Notes: generated from the sequence alone by a model not told the origin. 64,000 bases of DNA from Spirochaetota bacterium (GCA_003246895.1 QKCL01000048.1:1-64000); one strand, 5' to 3'. Positions 9,493-18,838 are shown, counted from the first letter of the stretch. A program made the numbers and translations.

Positions 9493-9624
9493 ATGGCAAC
9501 AGTGAAAGGTATAACAAAAATTGCGGCATCTCCTGTAATTGCGGCGTCCGTTTTCGTTGGGGCATGCACTGTGTCAGGGGACCGACAGTTAAGTTTTGAA
9601 GGAGATTGTGAAGCAGTAATATAA
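9493..9624 (+). CDS. Doubtful small open frame with a lipobox-like start
   Basis: A 43-codon frame beginning MATVKGITKIAASPVIAASV and continuing FVGAC, which resembles a lipoprotein signal. It ends at a TAA, and the next frame (9640-9879) is in the same phase, so the two may be one gene broken by a stop. No clear ribosome site, and the opposite strand is also open here. Low confidence. Confidence 0.2.
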   Translation: MATVKGITKIAASPVIAASVFVGACTVSGDRQLSFEGDCEAVI

Positions 9625-9639
9625 GAGATTGCAGGAGTA

Positions 9640-9879
9640 GTGCCATTCGGTACTGAAATACTTTCCGTGGAAAGGATTATGTTGAAAAACGGTTTCTCCT
9701 GCCATGTGAACCTTGCCAAGGCCTTTGAAAAAAGAACTGAGGCGCATAACTTAATTGACTACCTCTACTGCAACAGGGAGGAAGGCTTTCCTGTAAGCAG
9801 GAGGTATCAGTCGGCGCTTGTGATCAGGGACGGGAAGGTCTCATGGATACTGGTGTCAAAGGGACTTGCCGGACCATGA
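9640..9879 (+). CDS. Hypothetical small protein (GTG start)
   Basis: A 79-residue frame with GTG at 9640, preceded by GCAGGAGTA. The segment SCHVNLAKAFEKRTEAHNLI looks protein-like, and the codon use resembles the neighbours. An in-phase stop at 9622 separates it from the lipobox-like frame upstream. It may be a short real gene or the 3' part of a decayed one. Function unknown. Confidence 0.35.
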   Translation: MPFGTEILSVERIMLKNGFSCHVNLAKAFEKRTEAHNLIDYLYCNREEGFPVSRRYQSALVIRDGKVSWILVSKGLAGP

Positions 9880-9908
9880 TGTCACGGGGGCCGCTCCGGT
9901 ATGTTTCT

Positions 9909-10388
9909 TTATTGAAAGTATTCATCTCTGGTCAGCCATATCTCTTCTATCCGGTACATATGCCAGTATTCGTGATAAATCATATGGTTTACCATGAGCC
10001 TGATTGTGTAGTTTATATATTCCCTATGGCTGGCGGATTTATCCAGAATACTATCCGGAAGATCTATTATCAGTAAAATTTCTTTTGCCCTGTAGTTTTT
10101 ATATTCAATGAACAGTTCCTCAAAATCAATGCCGGTGTTGGTATCATTTCTGCTTTGTTTGTCAGGGAAATAGGGTTCTATTGCCGGAGAGGGTTCGTCT
10201 ATTATTTTCTTCATTCTGGACAGAAGCATTTCCTGAACTCCAAGCAGATGGACCAGGTGTTCGCGAATGGTCCACGCCGATTCATTGCGTTTAATATCCA
10301 GTGCATTAGATGGAATCTGCCTGAAATAATTTTCTATTACTTCAGGCAGGTATTCAAAAGTTATAAGTTCCTTTTCACCCAGTGACAT
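9909..10388 (-). CDS. DinB-like metal-binding helical-bundle protein
   Basis: About 159 residues from the ATG at 10388, chosen because GAGGAG lies eight bases before it; a longer frame to 10478 lacks such a site. The sequence fits the DinB/YfiT-like four-helix bundle: an early histidine in IREHLVHLLGVQE and the pair in VNHMIYHEYWHMYRI, which together would hold a divalent metal. Members of this superfamily include thiol transferases (bacillithiol, mycothiol) and many proteins of unknown role, so the substrate cannot be told. Confidence 0.7.
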   Translation of the reverse strand: MSLGEKELITFEYLPEVIENYFRQIPSNALDIKRNESAWTIREHLVHLLGVQEMLLSRMKKIIDEPSPAIEPYFPDKQSRNDTNTGIDFEELFIEYKNYRAKEILLIIDLPDSILDKSASHREYINYTIRLMVNHMIYHEYWHMYRIEEIWLTRDEYFQ

Positions 10389-10487
10389 GTTATACTCCTC
10401 AGGAAGAATTATGATTGTACAGTGTTTGCTGCTGCCGGGCAATTGAAGGTAAAGATCGCCCTGGACCACGAGTCTCATTATGCATAT

Positions 10488-10682
10488 TCAAACATTTTTA
10501 TTTTTCGGCGTCATGAAAAGCATAACAATAAATGTTATATAACCAAATAAAATTCCAAATAATACTGATAAGATAATATTAAAGTTCTTTTTTTGGGCTT
10601 GTTTATAACAAAGAATCACCGGCAGTACAAAAACAATAAAAAACAGAAATACATATACCAACTCAAATAATCCAATGGCCAT
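10488..10682 (-). CDS. Small two-helix membrane protein
   Basis: A 64-residue protein made almost entirely of two hydrophobic helices (about 5-27 and 35-58) joined by the basic turn CYKQAQKKN, with a basic tail (TPKNKNV). This is the usual layout of small inner-membrane proteins with both ends on one side. It lies about 100 bases upstream of the DinB-like gene on the same strand. Function unknown. Confidence 0.5.
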   Translation of the reverse strand: MAIGLFELVYVFLFFIVFVLPVILCYKQAQKKNFNIILSVLFGILFGYITFIVMLFMTPKNKNV

Positions 10683-10971
10683 ATTGAAACTCCGGATTTT
10701 TATTACCGGTTATCGGCTGAAAACAGACGTGAAATAAATTTCTGTATTTTACATTCAGCTTTTTCCGTTATACTTATAATGTGAATGAAACATTTTATAT
10801 AATATTACATTGCTGCCGGAAGTCAAAATTTTCTTTGCAATGATGCCGTTCCTGGTAACTCTGTCGAAGTCCTTGTCTATTTGTAATCCTGTACTGTTCA
10901 GCATCTGAACATGAAAGCTGGTTTCCTGTTGAAAAAATGTTTCTTCCTCATTGGCATGGATGAATTATATT

Positions 10972-11409
10972 TCATGTGTTTTCGTTAAATAGAGATTGCA
11001 GAACCTGAAGACTCTCAAGCGCGGTTTGCAGTTTGCTCAGTTCAATATCTTTTGTCCAGTCTTCATTCCATTTGTACATGATTTTCTGGCATGCTTTAAC
11101 GGTCTTTTTCCCTTTTTCTGTGATGATCAACCAGGATGACCGTTTATCGTCATCAGAAGGTTTAATGTCAATTAATTCCATGCCGTGTAATTTCTTTACC
11201 ACTTTGGAAACATGAGCTTTTTCCAGAACAAGTTTATTCACCATACTCTTCTGGTTTACTTTACCACTCTCGTAGATAGAGAATAAAATTGAAAATTGCT
11301 GCTGATTCAGATCAAAGGGCTGCAGCATGTAATTCCCGTTTTTCTGCAGCATTCCGCCGATGTTGAGCAGCTTTCCTATTATTATTGGGGCAATTTCTTT
11401 TTTTGTCAT
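10972..11409 (-). CDS. MarR-family transcriptional regulator
   Basis: A 145-residue winged-helix regulator. The recognition helix region (NQKSMVNKLVLEKAHVSKVV) and the wing with DDDKRSSWLIITEKGK fit MarR proteins, which bind palindromes as dimers and release them on meeting phenolics or other small molecules. AGGAG eight bases before the ATG supports the start. It is divergent from the tautomerase gene at 11585, and a perfect inverted repeat (11454-11507) lies between them, so it probably controls itself and that gene. Confidence 0.9.
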   Translation of the reverse strand: MTKKEIAPIIIGKLLNIGGMLQKNGNYMLQPFDLNQQQFSILFSIYESGKVNQKSMVNKLVLEKAHVSKVVKKLHGMELIDIKPSDDDKRSSWLIITEKGKKTVKACQKIMYKWNEDWTKDIELSKLQTALESLQVLQSLFNENT

Positions 11410-11453
11410 TGGTCACTCCTGATCTGCAGTCCATTTGATTGCATAATTACATA

Positions 11454-11507
11454 ATATAGTTTCCAGGGCAATTATTTTTTAATAATTAGTTGACAAGGAA
11501 ACTATAT
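11454..11507. promoter_or_regulatory. Inverted repeat, likely MarR operator in a divergent promoter
   Basis: ATATAGTTTCC (11454-11464) and GGAAACTATAT (11497-11507) are exact reverse complements 32 bases apart. TTGACA at 11490-11495 adjoins the right arm and could be the -35 of the rightward tautomerase promoter. Confidence 0.5.
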
Positions 11508-11584
11508 TGTGCATGCATTGTTTCCATGGATACTATTTTACCGGCAAATGGGTCCTTACTCTATAAATAAGGAAGGTGCAGGAA

Positions 11585-11788
11585 ATGCCAAATATTGTAA
11601 TTGAGTCAGGTAATATTGCAAAAGAAAAGAAAAATGACCTTATACGAATTCTGACCAGGGCCGCATCGGAAATCACCGGTGTTCCGGAGTCATCATATAC
11701 GGTATTGATTAAAGAGTTCCCCATCGATAACTGGGGTATTGGGGGAGAACCTCTGGATGAAATTCTGAAAAGACTGAATAATGGATAG
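11585..11788 (+). CDS. 4-oxalocrotonate tautomerase family enzyme
   Basis: A 67-residue protein of the size of 4-oxalocrotonate tautomerase subunits. The ATG at 11585 was chosen because the family needs Pro directly after the initiator Met as catalytic base (MPNIVIESG), and GGAAGG lies upstream; a GTG three codons earlier would bury that proline. The segment SYTVLIKEFPIDNWGIGGEP matches the family C-terminal half. It catalyses keto-enol tautomerisation of an unknown substrate, and probably answers to the divergent MarR regulator. Confidence 0.85.
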   Translation: MPNIVIESGNIAKEKKNDLIRILTRAASEITGVPESSYTVLIKEFPIDNWGIGGEPLDEILKRLNNG

Positions 11789-11948
11789 GAGAAACCTGCT
11801 GCACTGAAAGTATCATTTTTGAATAACTCATATTAAGGTAAATTCGCAGGTGTGCTCATTTGCTTCTAAAAGCGTGTACGGCAATTTATAACTGAATCAA
11901 ATGCCGGATTTTTTTTACTCTCAAAGTTAAATCGAAAGGGGATATATC

Positions 11949-12260
11949 ATGAATTACTATAAATGCAGAATTACGGTAGTAAAAAAAGAACTCTACAGGG
12001 ACATCGCTAATGAGTTCCTGAAAGAGCCGGAGAAAATCATGGTATGTGACAAGGTCGAGGAGAACCGGGAGTATGTTGTGATCAACCCATATTATCCGCC
12101 CGAGGGATTCTGCCCTTCTGCATGGGCAGATATCCGCCCCTATTTACTTGTAGCAGCAGCGGGAGGCAGGTCCGATTCCATGAAAGAAAATAATGTAATG
12201 CTTGCTATCTGTTCAGACCCCTTCAGACCGGTAGTTTTTAAAATAGAGATAGTTGAATAA
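11949..12260 (+). CDS. TIGR04076 family protein
   Basis: A 103-residue protein matching the TIGR04076 pattern as I know it: YKCRITVVKKEL near the start, a central EGFCPSAWADIRPYLLVAAA and the ending DPFRPVVFKIE. The family is widespread in anaerobes and of unknown function; the conserved Cys and the invariant W may bind a cofactor or substrate. AAAGGGG upstream of the ATG supports the start. The DUF169 gene follows 73 bases later on the same strand, probably in the same transcript. Confidence 0.8.
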   Translation: MNYYKCRITVVKKELYRDIANEFLKEPEKIMVCDKVEENREYVVINPYYPPEGFCPSAWADIRPYLLVAAAGGRSDSMKENNVMLAICSDPFRPVVFKIEIVE

Positions 12261-12333
12261 CCCATACGAAGAGACACCGATTAACCTGAATTTCAGGCTT
12301 CTAGCCTTAACGCAAAACAAGAGGATAAAAATT

Positions 12334-13149
12334 ATGGATAAAAAGATTAATGAAGCATTGGAGAAATTTCTGGAAACATTTAGATTTGATGAGATGCCAA
12401 TGGGCACGTACTTTTCCTGTGAACATCCTGAGGAGGGGTATACTCCTGCCCGTGCAGAGCTGCCGACTCTGGAAAAAGAAATAAAGAATGAGGTAGACTG
12501 GCAGGATGTGTTTTCAGATTTTTCATGTGCAATTCAGAAAATCTGGCTTGCGCGGCGAAAACAGAAAGCGGCCTGGTTTTCAGAAGAGCAGTATGGATGT
12601 ATTGGTGCTGCCTACTATTTTGGATACCTTAACCCGTACCCTGAGACTATGGTGCGTTATATTTCCACCGGCATACCTGGTGTTATGGAAGGGGAGCTTT
12701 ATCACGAGTCGGCGGATATTGCGCGGAAGATGTTAAAAGAGTGCGGTCCGTATCCTTACCCTTTAGGTAAGTACTGTGTTTTTAAACCATTGAACAGTTT
12801 TAAAGGTGATGAAGAGCCAGAGCTTGTTACATTTTTTGTCAGAGGGGAGGCTTTGAGCGGACTGCACCGTCTGGTGACATATGTAACCAATGACCCTGAG
12901 GCCGTGGTTTCTCCATGGAGTGCCGCATGCGGTTCCATGGTAGGCATGCCTCTTCGATATAAGGCCGAAGGGCTGATGCGGGCTGTGATTGGAGGCATGG
13001 ATCCCTCTGCACGGAAGTACCTGAGGAAAGATGAACTTACCTTTACCGTGCCTTTTGAACTTTTTGTAAAGATGCTGGATAAGTATGAAGGCTCATTTCT
13101 GAAAACCGAAACATGGAAGAATGTGCAGAAAAAGATTAAAGCAATCTAG
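12334..13149 (+). CDS. DUF169 family protein
   Basis: A 271-residue cytoplasmic protein of the DUF169 family. Conserved features include PMGTYFSC, the central CIGAAYYFGY and the C-terminal block PWSAACGSMVGMPLRY followed by RKYLRKDELTFTVP. The ATG at 12334 is preferred because AGAGGA lies nine bases upstream; a longer frame from 12253 overlaps the previous gene and lacks a site. DUF169 proteins often sit near redox or iron-sulfur genes in anaerobes. Biochemical role unknown. Confidence 0.85.
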   Translation: MDKKINEALEKFLETFRFDEMPMGTYFSCEHPEEGYTPARAELPTLEKEIKNEVDWQDVFSDFSCAIQKIWLARRKQKAAWFSEEQYGCIGAAYYFGYLNPYPETMVRYISTGIPGVMEGELYHESADIARKMLKECGPYPYPLGKYCVFKPLNSFKGDEEPELVTFFVRGEALSGLHRLVTYVTNDPEAVVSPWSAACGSMVGMPLRYKAEGLMRAVIGGMDPSARKYLRKDELTFTVPFELFVKMLDKYEGSFLKTETWKNVQKKIKAI

Positions 13150-13251
13150 TTGCTTTAATCTTAGGTTCAGGCATCTCCGCAGCTGTGCAAATAATATTAG
13201 GATACACTCTGCGTATGGGGTGTGGTTTTTTTCTGTAATTGACTTTTTATA

Positions 13252-13289
13252 TTGACAACATTCAAACAATTGAGTTGATTGTTTGAATG
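13252..13289 (+). promoter_or_regulatory. TetR promoter/operator overlapping the start codon
   Basis: TTGACA (13252-13257) lies exactly 35 bases before the ATG at 13287. A 12-bp perfect inverted repeat (13259-13270 and 13278-13289; core ATTCAAACAA/TTGTTTGAAT) covers the -10 region and the start codon itself. No Shine-Dalgarno sequence is present. Best read as an autoregulatory operator on a leaderless promoter. Confidence 0.6.
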
Positions 13290-13883
13290 GATACGAAAGA
13301 GCAAATACTTGAAGCTGCCATTGAATGCTTTACCCGCTTCGGATACGGCAAAACAACAATGAGCGACATTGGTAAAAAAGTAGGTATGAATAAGGCTTCC
13401 TTATATTATCACTATAAGGATAAAGAAGCACTGTACCATGCTGTCATATCAAAACTCAGGCGTGAGCATAACTTGGTTTTGAGAAATGAGCTGCATAAAA
13501 TCAGCCCCTATGACAAAAAAATAATAGCATTTATCAAGGCAGAAGTGAATTTCACTAAAAGTATTGCCATGAATTATTTTTCTGATTTAGCAGATAATGA
13601 GGTACAGGCTGGTGAAACCAGTGCTGCATATAAACCGATTATCCGTGAGAGTATTGAATCCATAGCTGCAATCATTGATGAGGGCATAAATGACAGGTTT
13701 TTTAAAAACTGTGACAGCATGCATATTGCAGAAATGATTCTCAATGTGGGCAGAGGCTTTTTGCTTGCGAACTGCCCTCTCAACAAACCCCTTGCTGAGA
13801 GAGAGTCTGCATATGACCAGGTAAAACTTGAAATATCAGAGGCAGTACAGTTAATATTAACCGGGCTTATGAATACTAAATAG
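13287..13883 (+). CDS. TetR-family transcriptional regulator
   Basis: A 198-residue regulator with the classic N-terminal helix-turn-helix of TetR proteins: EQILEAAIECFTRFGYGKTT, then MSDIGKKVGMNKASLYYHYK and DKEALYHAVI. The C-terminal half would be the ligand-binding and dimerisation domain. The start is fixed by the usual short stretch before the first helix. The palindrome over its own start codon indicates self-repression; the downstream flavodoxin/ferredoxin gene (65 bases later) and the membrane protein gene are likely in the same regulon. Confidence 0.92.
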   Translation: MDTKEQILEAAIECFTRFGYGKTTMSDIGKKVGMNKASLYYHYKDKEALYHAVISKLRREHNLVLRNELHKISPYDKKIIAFIKAEVNFTKSIAMNYFSDLADNEVQAGETSAAYKPIIRESIESIAAIIDEGINDRFFKNCDSMHIAEMILNVGRGFLLANCPLNKPLAERESAYDQVKLEISEAVQLILTGLMNTK

Positions 13884-13948
13884 AGGTTTTTTTTTACCCT
13901 CAATTCTAACAAAAAAACAATTCGTTTGAAAAGTAAAAGGAGTTTAAA

Positions 13949-14746
13949 ATGACAAACATTTACGTTTTTTCCGCAACGGGTACATCTCTGCAGGTGGCTA
14001 AGGATATTGCAGCAAATCTTGACTCATGCAGAATTATATCCATTGCAAAGGAGATGCAGAAGGGGAAATGGGATATCTCCGCCGAAAATGCAGGTTTTGT
14101 TTTTCCCTGCTATTATGGTGATACACCTCAAATTGTTAAGGATTTCATTACAGGGGCGGGAGAGGTAAAAGCCGGCTATGTATTTGCAGTTGCCACAGCC
14201 GGGGGGAATATAGGATACAGCCTCAAAAATTTTGATAAGGCATTGCACAGCCGTAATTTAAAGCTTAATTATGGCAGAGAAATCATTATCGCAACCAGCT
14301 ATATGCCGGGCTGGTATTACAATATGATCAGCCCTTCAAAGGATAAGCTTGATGCAAACATAAACAATGCCCGTGAATATTGTAAAAAAATAGCTGATGA
14401 TGTATCACACAGAATTTATGAGCCATATACCAAAAGCTACATTGGATATAAAATTCCTCAGATAATTTCTCCTTCAAGGTATGTGAATGATACACGTCCA
14501 TGGGACAGCGAATTTTCAGTAAGCGGCAGCTGTAACGGATGTAAAATCTGCGAGTCGGTTTGCCCAGTTAAAAATATCGAGTTCAGGAATGAAAAACATC
14601 ATTTCAAAGGCAACTGCCAGCGCTGCATGGCATGCGTTCAGCATTGTCCGCAGTCGGCATTTGTCATTGCAGATAAACCAATGAATAAAAATAAATATAC
14701 TCACCCGGACATAAGTGTGAAAGAACTGAGTAATTTTAATCAATAA
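13949..14746 (+). CDS. EFR1-type flavodoxin-ferredoxin fusion protein
   Basis: A 265-residue electron carrier. The N-terminal part is flavodoxin-like, with the FMN-phosphate loop SATGTSLQVAKDIA at about 9-22; the C-terminal part holds two [4Fe-4S] motifs, CNGCKICESVCP and CQRCMACVQHCP. This layout matches the EFR1 family found in anaerobes. It should pass low-potential electrons between the flavin and the clusters; the partner is unknown. AAAGGAG nine bases before the ATG. It follows the TetR gene and probably responds to it. Confidence 0.9.
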   Translation: MTNIYVFSATGTSLQVAKDIAANLDSCRIISIAKEMQKGKWDISAENAGFVFPCYYGDTPQIVKDFITGAGEVKAGYVFAVATAGGNIGYSLKNFDKALHSRNLKLNYGREIIIATSYMPGWYYNMISPSKDKLDANINNAREYCKKIADDVSHRIYEPYTKSYIGYKIPQIISPSRYVNDTRPWDSEFSVSGSCNGCKICESVCPVKNIEFRNEKHHFKGNCQRCMACVQHCPQSAFVIADKPMNKNKYTHPDISVKELSNFNQ

Positions 14747-14814
14747 AATAGAGGTAGTAGTATGATGTATGCAGAATGATAAATCTGGAACATGAGATCT
14801 GAAAGGAAAAATCA

Positions 14815-15351
14815 ATGAGGAAAAAACTGAATACGGCACATCTTGCAGTGATTATCGTTCTGATGTTTGTTGCATTTTTTATCGCAAACAACAATCAGTT
14901 TATTAAAATAATGAATCAAAATACTGATAAAACTCTTCCAGATATAAACTTCAACAGTTCAACAGAATACATATATGGGTACCTTGATGACATCGGTCCG
15001 GCAGGACGGCAGGCATATAGAGACTTTCTGCTTGTGATAGATATGATCTTCCCGGTAGTTTACTCGACCCTGTCATTTTTTGTTTTGCTGTTCATACAGC
15101 AGAGGATAAATGACTCCGGCAGAATTACAAAAACGCTGGTTTATTTTCCTTTTCTGTGCGGATGTTTTGATATTATTGAAAACATCCATATTCTTGTTCT
15201 GTTGAGAAAGTATCCGGACATTCTTGATTTAACGGCGAGGTCGCTAAGCCTGGTTACTTCAGTTAAAGCTGTTTCCGTAATTATATTTTTTTCGATTTTT
15301 ATCTGCTTCATTATAATGGCAGTTGTGGAAAGAAATAAAGATAGTGTATAG
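14815..15351 (+). CDS. Four-helix membrane protein, unknown function
   Basis: A 178-residue integral membrane protein with hydrophobic helices at about 9-27, 76-98, 107-125 and 147-171, and an extracytoplasmic loop between the first two that contains YIYGYLDDIGPAGRQAYRDF. AAAGGAAA precedes the ATG. It lies 68 bases after the flavodoxin/ferredoxin gene on the same strand and may belong to the same TetR-controlled unit. I do not recognise the family. Confidence 0.7.
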   Translation: MRKKLNTAHLAVIIVLMFVAFFIANNNQFIKIMNQNTDKTLPDINFNSSTEYIYGYLDDIGPAGRQAYRDFLLVIDMIFPVVYSTLSFFVLLFIQQRINDSGRITKTLVYFPFLCGCFDIIENIHILVLLRKYPDILDLTARSLSLVTSVKAVSVIIFFSIFICFIIMAVVERNKDSV

Positions 15352-15601
15352 TGCATCACTGAAACGATTGTGGGCGTGACCTGCTCCCTGTTTTTGTTTT
15401 TTTCCCCTTCAGAATGCTTTCTCCTTCGAAGCCACTCCGTTGCAGGTTCGATGCAGCTTTAATACATCTAATGTTAAGGGCGGGCAGCCATGCCTCCTGC
15501 TTGACAGCGGTGGGGATGTATTCAGAATAAAGAAGGGAGTTTTGACTTGCCGTCTTTTTCGAGAGTGCATGGCCATTTCACCCATGACATGTGGAATTCA
15601 T

Positions 15602-18600
15602 TCAGTCTTTCAGTGCCTTCCCGTCAAGGACATGCCGCACAGCCTTTGCCAGGTCGTTCCTGCCTAGGGGCTTATGGAGGAATGCCCTGATACCTGCCTC
15701 TTCGGCCGTTTTTCTGTCCACCCTTGCGCTGTAGCCGGTGCAGAGAATTACCGGAATTTCCGGCCTTATTTTAAGGACCTCTCCTGCCAGCTCTATCCCA
15801 GTCAGTTCAGGCATGGTCTGGTCAGTAATTACCAGATCAAATAAATCAGGGTCATCCATGAAGAGGTTTAGTGCTTCCGGGCTTTTGTTCATTGTCTTTA
15901 CTCTGTATCCGTAGGCGGTGAGGATTTCATATACTACATCTGTAACCAGAGTTTCATCATCAATATACATGATGTGTTCATTTCCCCCCCGGGCCGTATC
16001 GTTTTTCTCAGCCGCTGCCGCCACTTCCATGTTAATTTTCGGGAAGAACAGCCTGAAGGTTGTCCCTTTTCCGGGGGCGGTCTCAACCTGTATGTTCCCG
16101 TTGTGTGTCTGCATTACTCCGTACATCACGGCAAGGCCCAGGCCTGTGCCTTCCCCCATCTTTTTTGTTGTGAAGTAGGGCTCGAAAATTTTATGGAGAA
16201 TTTCATGAGAAATGCCGGTTCCGTTATCTGAAACTTCCACTATGGAATATTCCCCCTCGGGGATTTGGCCATGGATGCCGTTTTCCGGAACATCAAGGTA
16301 TTTCTCATAAAGCACAATGTCAAGATCTCCATTCTCTTCCATTGCATGAACTGCGTTGGTTGCGAGGTTTATTATGATTTCATATATCTTTGTGGAATCT
16401 GCTGAAACAGGTTTTGTCTCCTCCTGTATTTTGCAGTGAATCATGACAGAAGAAGGGACAGTTGCCTTCAGGAGAGATACTGCCTCGTGCAGTACAGGGC
16501 TGAGAAATATTGCCGATCTGTCTTCTCCCCCCTTTCTGCTGAATGCAAGTATCTGCCTCACAAGGTCCTTTGCCCTTTCTCCGGCCTTGAGAATTCTGTC
16601 AAAATAACCGGCAAATCTGCTGTCCCGGTCAATCTGGGTCAGGGCTATATCGGCGTACCCTATTATGCCTCCAAGGACATTGTTGAAATCATGGGCGATG
16701 CCTCCTGCCAGGTGTCCGATGGCCTCCATCTTTTCAGACTGGCGAAGTCTTGCTTCCATCTCTTTTTTCTCTGTGATATCCTGTGCAATGGCCGCAATAC
16801 CCGCTGTTCCGCCATATTCATTGGTCAGCCGTGAAAGGGTGAGCAGTACCGGAATATGTGTTCCGTCCTTTTTCTGTCTGACTCCCTCTACACCGCGGAT
16901 ATGTTCTCCGGAGATGCACCGGGCCAGCAGCAGGTCAGCCTGTTCATGGTTTTCAATGGGTGTCAGCATTTTTACGGGATGCCCCACAAGTTCTTCACGG
17001 GACCATCCATAGGAGGATGCGGCCTCATCGTTCACGTCAAGGATAATGCCCCTTGGGTCCGCAATAATGGTCGGCAGGGTGCTGTCTGTAAAGACCGTTG
17101 ACAGGCGACGGAGTTCCTGTTCCGCAGTTTTCCGGGGGGTGATATCCTGTATCTGTGAGATAAAGTATAATGGTTCTTTGTTTGCTGCCCGTACTATTGA
17201 AACATCCTGCTGGGCCCAGACTGTATGGCCGTCCCTGTGAATGTATTTTTTTTCCATCCTGTAGTTGTCAGCTTCTCCGCGGATAAGTTTATTCAGATGT
17301 CTAAGATCTGTTTCCAGATCATCGGCATGTGTTATTTCCTGGAATGACATTCCCAGAAGTTCATCTTCAGGATATCCCAGTATTGTGCAGATGGATTTAT
17401 TTATTCTTGTCCATTTGCCTTCCAGTGAAAGCAGAGCCATGCCTATGCCGGCATAGTGAAATGCATTACGGAACCGCTGTTCGCTCTCCTGCAGGGCCCG
17501 TTCGTGCATCAGAATTTCATTCTGGCTTTCATAGAACTGTTCATTTGTGGCCGCAAGTTCTTCATTGGTCGCCTCAAGTTCCTCATTGGCGGCCATTAGT
17601 TCCTCGTTGGCACTTATGAGTTTCCCCTGAATCTCCTTCTCAATTGTAATGTCCTTCCCCGAAGCCCAGATGTTTACCAGTTTTCCATCCTCGACAACAC
17701 CGTATATATCTACCAGCAGGTAGAGCCAGCGTCCGTCGGGCATGATTACTGTAACTTCCTGCTTGTGTGATGTGTAGTTGTTTCTGATAAAGCCGTCCAG
17801 GACATCGTCCATTGTCCTTTCTTCGACCAGGTCTGTATACTTTCTTCCGACTGTGTCCTCTTTGCTGTTCTGCCTGAAAATATCCTGCCAGCTTCTTCTG
17901 TTGCAGTCGATTACCGTGGAATTATAAATCATTTCAGCCTGTTCTCCCACGGGCAGTGCTGCATAGAGATTCTCAGGGGCTCTTAAATAGATGATAAAAT
18001 CCCGTGATACTTCAATAAAATCTGAATAGTGAGTCTGGATGGTCTGCAGTTCCTTTTCAATGCGTATGCGGTCGGTAATGTCAGTGCTCATGCCTGCAAG
18101 AAGGACCCTTTTCCTGGCAGTGTCCCTCCGCATCATTCCCTTTGCGTTTACAGTTCGCCACATTCCGTCATTTTCTTTTATGTTTAATCTGTAGGAGATG
18201 TCGTATTTTGATCCGGATTCAATTGAGCTGCGGATTTCATTCTTTACAGCCTCCCTGTCTTCGGGGTGTATGCGCTGTTCCCATTCATCGGGGATGCCTT
18301 TGAAGGAGCCGGGTTCAAATCCGAATATCTGCTGCATGCGTCCATCCCAGATCATTCTGTCCATGTTCAGGTCCCATATCCATGAACCTGCAGTTGCTGC
18401 ATCAAGTGACAACTGAAGCCGCAGTTCATTTTCATGTAACTGTTCTTCGACCACCTTTCTCTCTGATATGTCTCTCACAAAGGAAAGAATGAATGATTCA
18501 CCGGCAAATGAATAGGAACAGAAATGGGCCTCAATTGGGAAAGTTGTGCCGTCCTTTCTTTTGTGGACGCTCTCGAGGGTTGCCGACTTTTCGCCGGTCA

Positions 18601-18667
18601 GTAGTTTGCAGATTTTTTTAACTTCATCGGGATTAATATGCATGTAATTGATATCCATGATAGTCAT
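15602..18667 (-). CDS. PAS-rich hybrid sensor histidine kinase
   Basis: A 1021-residue soluble sensor from the first ATG. Order: incomplete PAS 1 (1-80), PAS 2 (about 85-210), PAS 3 (about 215-345), a signalling helix with repeated NEEL heptads (about 347-385), PAS 4 (about 395-515), PAS 5 (about 520-640), HisKA with the phosphorylated His in GGIAHDFNN, ATPase domain with NLATNAVHAM, DNGTGIS and GTGLGLAV, and a C-terminal receiver with Asp in VITDQTMPELTG. There is no membrane segment. The first PAS clearly begins before this ATG (PDAIFLHDHEGKIHYANEKA, same frame, 18668-18838), yet no ATG, GTG or TTG exists there, so the true start is unclear. It lies head to head with the sigma-54 activator. 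Confidence 0.9.
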   Translation of the reverse strand: MTIMDINYMHINPDEVKKICKLLTGEKSATLESVHKRKDGTTFPIEAHFCSYSFAGESFILSFVRDISERKVVEEQLHENELRLQLSLDAATAGSWIWDLNMDRMIWDGRMQQIFGFEPGSFKGIPDEWEQRIHPEDREAVKNEIRSSIESGSKYDISYRLNIKENDGMWRTVNAKGMMRRDTARKRVLLAGMSTDITDRIRIEKELQTIQTHYSDFIEVSRDFIIYLRAPENLYAALPVGEQAEMIYNSTVIDCNRRSWQDIFRQNSKEDTVGRKYTDLVEERTMDDVLDGFIRNNYTSHKQEVTVIMPDGRWLYLLVDIYGVVEDGKLVNIWASGKDITIEKEIQGKLISANEELMAANEELEATNEELAATNEQFYESQNEILMHERALQESEQRFRNAFHYAGIGMALLSLEGKWTRINKSICTILGYPEDELLGMSFQEITHADDLETDLRHLNKLIRGEADNYRMEKKYIHRDGHTVWAQQDVSIVRAANKEPLYFISQIQDITPRKTAEQELRRLSTVFTDSTLPTIIADPRGIILDVNDEAASSYGWSREELVGHPVKMLTPIENHEQADLLLARCISGEHIRGVEGVRQKKDGTHIPVLLTLSRLTNEYGGTAGIAAIAQDITEKKEMEARLRQSEKMEAIGHLAGGIAHDFNNVLGGIIGYADIALTQIDRDSRFAGYFDRILKAGERAKDLVRQILAFSRKGGEDRSAIFLSPVLHEAVSLLKATVPSSVMIHCKIQEETKPVSADSTKIYEIIINLATNAVHAMEENGDLDIVLYEKYLDVPENGIHGQIPEGEYSIVEVSDNGTGISHEILHKIFEPYFTTKKMGEGTGLGLAVMYGVMQTHNGNIQVETAPGKGTTFRLFFPKINMEVAAAAEKNDTARGGNEHIMYIDDETLVTDVVYEILTAYGYRVKTMNKSPEALNLFMDDPDLFDLVITDQTMPELTGIELAGEVLKIRPEIPVILCTGYSARVDRKTAEEAGIRAFLHKPLGRNDLAKAVRHVLDGKALKD

Positions 18668-18838
18668 GGATGTTAACTCATCAAATGAATATCCGAGAGA
18701 TGCCAGGGCCTTTTCATTGGCATAGTGAATTTTGCCCTCATGGTCGTGAAGGAAAATCGCATCCGGCGCATGTGACAGTATGGATTCCAGTTGAAATTTG
18801 ATGACCCTGTCTCCCCATTGATAATCATAGATTTGTTT
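18668..18838 (-). other. In-frame upstream extension of the hybrid kinase without a start codon
   Basis: Between an in-frame TAA (18839-18841) and the first ATG of the kinase, 57 codons encode a good PAS beginning (FQLESILSHAPDAIFLHD, then YANEKALASLGYSFDEL). None is ATG, GTG or TTG. Either translation starts at a rare codon or the gene has lost its 5' end through a frameshift. Confidence 0.7.

Noticed and set aside
9456-9719. 87-codon minus-strand frame in the region of doubtful small genes
   Set aside because: No ribosome site and no recognisable motif; the plus-strand frames are equally weak, so it was not listed.
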